11,303 nt of DNA from the NCBI GenBank assembly GCA_036940085.1, contig JALLBK010000517.1, positions 1 through 11,303 on the forward strand, in the 5' to 3' direction. Below are positions 7,909-11,303 of the stretch, in pieces. Below the pieces are notes generated by a model. It had not been told where the DNA came from. It did no database searches and was given only the letters and a program-made list of their open reading frames with translations. Origin of the DNA: Discostella pseudostelligera (taxonomy: Eukaryota > Bacillariophyta > Thalassiosirophyceae > Thalassiosirales > Thalassiosiraceae). A program made the translations under genes and the position numbers. Each line of letters opens with the position of its first letter. The first letter of the stretch is position 1.

Positions 7909-10628
7909 TCAGGCCTTGCAGCCATCAACTGGACAAATCGGTCCGCAGTAATTGACCTGAGTACAATATAATGCGTCCAGCAAGTTAGAGAAGTCTGCAT
8001 GCATGTTCACTAAACAACATGAGACGAGCGTAACTTACATCCTCCAACATGGGAGTTCGCCAATCAATAGAGCCGTCCCCATTAAGGTGGGATCCCATAT
8101 CACAATTACCTATCCGCGCATACCTGTGAATACGACGATGTATCGAGACCGTCAAACTATTGAGCAAATGAATTGAAATCCAGTATCAGCAAGCACAACT
8201 CGACCTTACCTGCAAACCTGTGTATGACATTGTCTCCCACCACCCAAGGATCTATGACTGTCTGCACATCCAACATAACTGGATGCTCGCCATAGCTGAA
8301 CAGCGGAGGAGAAACAATTGAGCTGAATGAATCAGAAAACGCGGCATGCAAGCAGACAAGTAAATTTCAAGACCACCAACTAATTCTCACCGCTTGCGTC
8401 AAGTGACTATTGGCAGGCCATGGATCATCCACCTCCCGATCGATGAACCTAGCCACAATCATGTCCGCTTCCCGCTTTGTACCCCAATCACCACCCCCAG
8501 AATTAGCCGCTGCATTCTCCCCATAGATCTTTTGTGGATCATGATACATCCCCACCGTGCAAGAATCGAGTAATGTGTCTGCCCAAACCTTAGCATCCGC
8601 CTGGAGTGCATCACTCCATTGCAGTGGGACATAGGATGTGTTGTAGTATGTGTGCCAGTACAGTCGTCGTTTGTTATGTGAGTTTAACCAATCCAATGAT
8701 CGTTCGGACAATACGGGCAAGGTGGTGTTGATAAGATGCGTTATTTGGTTCGAAATGAAGAATCCTCCGTACAAGATTGTCTCCGTTGGCAATCCGGTAG
8801 GACTCATGGGATGATGCGTTATTATCTTGTAATGACCTCGTTTGTAGGCGCAACACATTCCATCGCCGAAGTCGTCATACACTGTCAATTCGTACAAGGA
8901 TGAATCATGAATACAAATGTCGCGTTCATCCACCTCGATATGATTTTCATGAAACTTAGCTTCATTCTTGGCTAGGATTGGTCCTCCATTCTTCATTCGG
9001 AAATCCCATGATGTGTCTGCACCAAAGATATCTGTTTGTATTTGAATAGTAATTTTTCGTTGTGGCGGTGGACATATGAGCTCGAAGGATGTTGCCGCTG
9101 CAATTGGTTTCGTGATGTTCTGTTCCTCACCATCATGACCAAAACTTGCCTGCAAAATATCCGAGTCTATTGTTCCAACATTATGGAGTAAGTCGAATTG
9201 ATGATGCACCTCCTTTGAACGAAAGTTCGACCCCGCAACAAGAACACTCCATTTCCATCGATTGTCAAGAATGTCTCTCTTCTTTTGCATAAGTTTGTAA
9301 TATCCTTCCTCGACACCCGGTCGACAACACATTCCATCTCCATATTTATCTTTCATGACAAACTCGTACTTGTTCCGTCGAGTTGTGGCTTCTCGGGGTG
9401 CAATTCCAATGGTCGTAGTACCGTTTAAACAAATATCACGAGTGTCCGTTTGTACTTCCATCATTCCATTTCCAATTGCAGTTCCTGTATATCCATTGAT
9501 TGGAGATGATAACAGTATCACATTCGCTGTCCTATCAATAAATTGCCATGATGTATCCTGGGGATAATTGTCGGTAGAGATTTCAAGACGTAGATGTATT
9601 TGCGTGGACTTGCATATCAGCACTTCATCTTCCTCGTCCATGATGTCGTAGGCTGAGGGCGACATGGCCAATGGCGAACGTGAGGGAGCCAATGTCGGAT
9701 AGTTCGTGGGCATCATCGATGTAGTTGGCGAATAAGTCGTATAATACGTCGGGTGATACGTCGGATAGTATGTGGGGGCGACTGTCGTTGGCATTATTTT
9801 GCTCGGCTTGATAGAACTGCTGCTCGAGAGCATCGACGTCGACGGCGTATTATTTTGTGCAATCGGAGGTTGGTTAGTATTCGGATGCGTCGTTGGCTTA
9901 GATGTGCTGATAGTTATCGATGTCGTTGGAGTGCTACTCGCTGTTGGAGGAGAGCATGGTCCAACCTCCTTCCATGCCTGCAGCCACAGCATTTTCACAT
10001 CCTCGTCGCTACCTCCTCCACCACTACTACCATCATTGTTCTCATTCTTCATTGTTCTCTCGGCCTCTTCCAAAGTGTCAATACTGCAAAACTTTTCATA
10101 TGAACTTGGCCGGCATCTAAATATTGTATTATAAACTTCGACAGTTACACCAGCGAAATAGTCGACTCGACTTGGATCATAGGGTGGCGGGCATGCCGGT
10201 AGTAGCGATTCTTTTGAAATAATCGCGGATGTAAAATGTTGTGTCAGAGGTGCATTATTGCTGCTGCTGCTGCTGGTGGTGGAGTTGTCGTCATAAACAA
10301 GCTGCACACCCTCTTCGGATGGAGAAGTGGAATTACTCAAACTATTTTCGATGTCACGATTGCGTATTATCGAGGCAGCGCGAAGCTTGAACATTCGATA
10401 CGAATTTGTGGTCCGTATCTTGACCGACCCACCACCACTGCTACTACTTCTTTCATCATTGCCGGTACTGCCACCACTGCCATAATTGCTCCCTCCTCCA
10501 CGCAGTAGCATCCCACTTTCGGCACTTGCAAACACACCTCTTCCATGATGATGATGATGACGATGCTGATGGGGAAGTAGAAGCGACACCCACAAGAAAG
10601 GAGGAAGTAGATTGCCGCGTGAGAGCAT
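7909..10628 (-). CDS. Secreted CAP/SCP-domain protein, four exons, 818 aa
   Basis: Exons, in gene order: 10628-8391, 8295-8210, 8123-8039, 7956-7909; 2457 nt including TGA. ATG 10628 follows an in-frame TAA at 10673-10671. Residues 1-36 look like a secretory signal peptide (hydrophobic FLWVSLLL, a His run, possible cleavage after ASA). Residues 146-225 form a module with Cys146, 172, 181 and 225 and a [11 protein letters not shown] ending, like carbohydrate-binding-type modules in diatom secreted proteins. Residues 226-325 are a Ser/Thr/Pro/Tyr linker with Y-P-T repeats. Two related modules follow (about 337-481 and 517-632), each with DTSW, RDIC and GDGMCC motifs. The CAP domain spans about 642-818: HN 651-652, His696, GEN 703-705, HLTQ 742-745, [20 protein letters not shown] and a Cys-rich [12 protein letters not shown] end. 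His696, Glu704, probably Glu732, and His742 match the CAP tetrad. Extracellular or cell-wall location is inferred; the substrate or ligand is unknown. Confidence 0.88.
7957..8038 (-). other. Intron 3 of the CAP gene (82 bp)
   Basis: The donor is GTAAGT at 8038-8033 and the acceptor is ACTCAG at 7962-7957. It is in phase 0 between MLED and VNYCGPIC. Joining gives a 15-residue terminal exon with three cysteines and a TGA stop. Confidence 0.87.
8124..8209 (-). other. Intron 2 of the CAP gene (86 bp)
   Basis: The donor is GTAAGG at 8209-8204 and the acceptor is TTCACAG at 8130-8124. It splits the Arg codon (AG|G) in VCRYA, so joining restores the CAP motif CHTQVCRYA. The length is not a multiple of three. 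Confidence 0.88.
8296..8390 (-). other. Intron 1 of the CAP gene (95 bp)
   Basis: The donor is GTGAG at 8390-8386 and the acceptor is TTCAG at 8300-8296. The intron falls in phase 0 between HLTQA and [10 protein letters not shown], exactly where the CAP motif H-x-T-Q-x-x-W must continue. Reading through it gives a stop after eight codons, so retention would truncate the CAP domain. Confidence 0.88.
10261..10275 (+). repeat. (CTG)5 microsatellite inside the CAP gene
   Basis: Five CTG units, read as CAG on the coding strand, encode part of the Ser run near residues 118-123 of the CAP protein, in the low-complexity segment before the first cysteine module. Length variation here would stay in frame. 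Confidence 0.75.
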
Positions 10629-11303
10629 GACCGAGAAGCTGCCGTGGTGGTGTATTTTGAAAGAAGATATTTACTTTGCCATCATTATTTTGCGTGATGG
10701 TGTTGGGGATTGTTCAGTCATCAATATGTAATATCATTGCATCTCCCCCCCTCTCTCTCGAGGTACCAATGTTGTTGCCGTCTCTGACTCCCCCAGGAAA
10801 ATAATAATGGACAAATCAACTGCTCTGGACGAAAGAACTTTCAACGCGTAACGTTATCGACCCGTCGGCATTGGTAGTAGTGCTGATAATGATCAGCTTA
10901 AATCTGAGAGTGATACACAAACTTATCCAACGCTTGACGCTCGGATGGGGTTTGAGTTGAATTTTTGGTAAATGTTCATGGTTGGTGGTGGCGCCGGTGG
11001 GAAGTCCAATTCAGTTGTTGGCGGCAACTCATCGCTCTCAATATGTGTGTCATACTGAATCCTAAGTATGTATGTAGAAATAAAATACTTCACGAAGGAA
11101 TAAGTATTGGAGACTCCTTCCTTCCCGTCATTTTTTCGCTCTGACGTCACCCTTTCTTCCCCCTCATCTTCTCTTTTGCGCGCGCTCGAGTTGTGTCCGT
11201 CGGTCGCTCGTCGGTCCGTCGGTTGTCGCCCACAGCAGACCTGGAAGACCTGAGTTACTTTGATTTTGGCGACTTGTTTACGTAGTATTATTTGAGGCTA
11301 CGT
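10629..11303. promoter_or_regulatory. Upstream region of the CAP gene, right edge of window
   Basis: This 675-bp stretch lies upstream of the minus-strand CAP start and should contain its promoter and 5' UTR. I see no TATA box that I would defend. The only long open frame (11150-10923, minus) starts at GTG and has no recognisable domain. The far right is CT-rich, then carries duplicated words (GTCCGTCGGT at 11195-11204 and 11214-11223; AGACCTG at 11237-11243 and 11246-11252). It could be the promoter of a rightward gene beyond the edge. Confidence 0.45.
11142..11149. promoter_or_regulatory. CRE-type palindrome TGACGTCA
   Basis: A perfect 8-bp CRE consensus, the classical bZIP binding site, lies about 515 bp upstream of the CAP start codon. 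TGACGT half-sites are the CO2/cAMP-responsive elements described in a diatom carbonic anhydrase promoter (Phaeodactylum). Whether this copy is used, and by which gene, is unknown. Confidence 0.4.

Noticed and set aside
7746..8351. Three small minus-strand ORFs (8351-8157, 8167-7985, 8000-7746)
   Set aside because: They are artefacts of unspliced reading across the three CAP introns and the 3' UTR. The true exons use partly different frames and give CAP motifs.
9772..10134. 120-codon plus-strand frame rich in Val/Leu/Gly, looking like membrane segments
   Set aside because: It is the reverse reading of the Thr/Pro/Ser linker and its flank in the CAP gene; hydrophobicity is a by-product of codon complementarity.
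10882..10897. Small inverted repeat GCTGAT/ATCAGC upstream of the CAP gene
   Set aside because: Only six base pairs with a 4-base loop; such dyads are expected by chance in a window this size.
10923..11150. 75-codon minus-strand frame upstream of the CAP gene
   Set aside because: It starts at GTG, its only internal ATG is near the end, and no domain is recognisable.
1..11303. Search for a multi-gene defence, CRISPR, biosynthetic or mobile system
   Set aside because: No repeats-with-spacers, transposase, reverse transcriptase, nuclease or biosynthetic enzyme signatures are visible; the genes are three separate eukaryotic loci.

Overview
The window looks like nuclear DNA from a eukaryotic alga, most likely a diatom (probably a centric, Thalassiosira-like one). 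Four things point there: large ORFs that are mostly intronless, separated by 0.5-1.7 kb of non-coding DNA; very short GT-AG introns (82, 86 and 95 bp); Ser/Thr/Ala/Asn-rich proteins built on triplet microsatellites; and a secreted modular protein with the GDGMCC-type repeats and Y-P-T linkers that I associate with diatom secretomes. There are no bacterial signatures (no Shine-Dalgarno-led operons), and I saw no rRNA, tRNA, CRISPR array or recognisable transposon. The species is not determinable by eye.

Layout. 1-1674: non-coding, with short repeated motifs, a G-rich quadruplex candidate and an (ACT)n tract. 1675-2865 (minus): an unrecognised 396-aa, mostly disordered protein with one probable coiled coil. 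2866-3995: divergent intergenic region, presumed to hold both promoters. 3996-7406 (plus): an unrecognised 1136-aa low-complexity, probably nuclear protein with a twin RSMSPS motif, Lys-rich tracts and a PIP-box-like motif. 7407-7908: short convergent intergenic region with an imperfect hairpin. 7909-10628 (minus): a four-exon gene for an 818-aa secreted CAP/SCP-domain protein. 10629-11303: upstream region with a CRE-type palindrome (TGACGTCA).

The most informative result is the spliced model of the CAP gene. The uninterrupted reading frame stops eight codons into intron 1. Joining three short downstream exons restores the rest of the CAP domain and a Cys-rich C-terminus, with splice phases that all agree. 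The mature protein carries, in order, a four-cysteine module, a Thr/Pro/Tyr linker, two copies of a GDGMCC module, and the CAP domain.

The three genes show no evident functional link. They look like ordinary independent eukaryotic loci, and I found no multi-gene system. The novelty lies in the CAP protein architecture and in two orphan disordered proteins.
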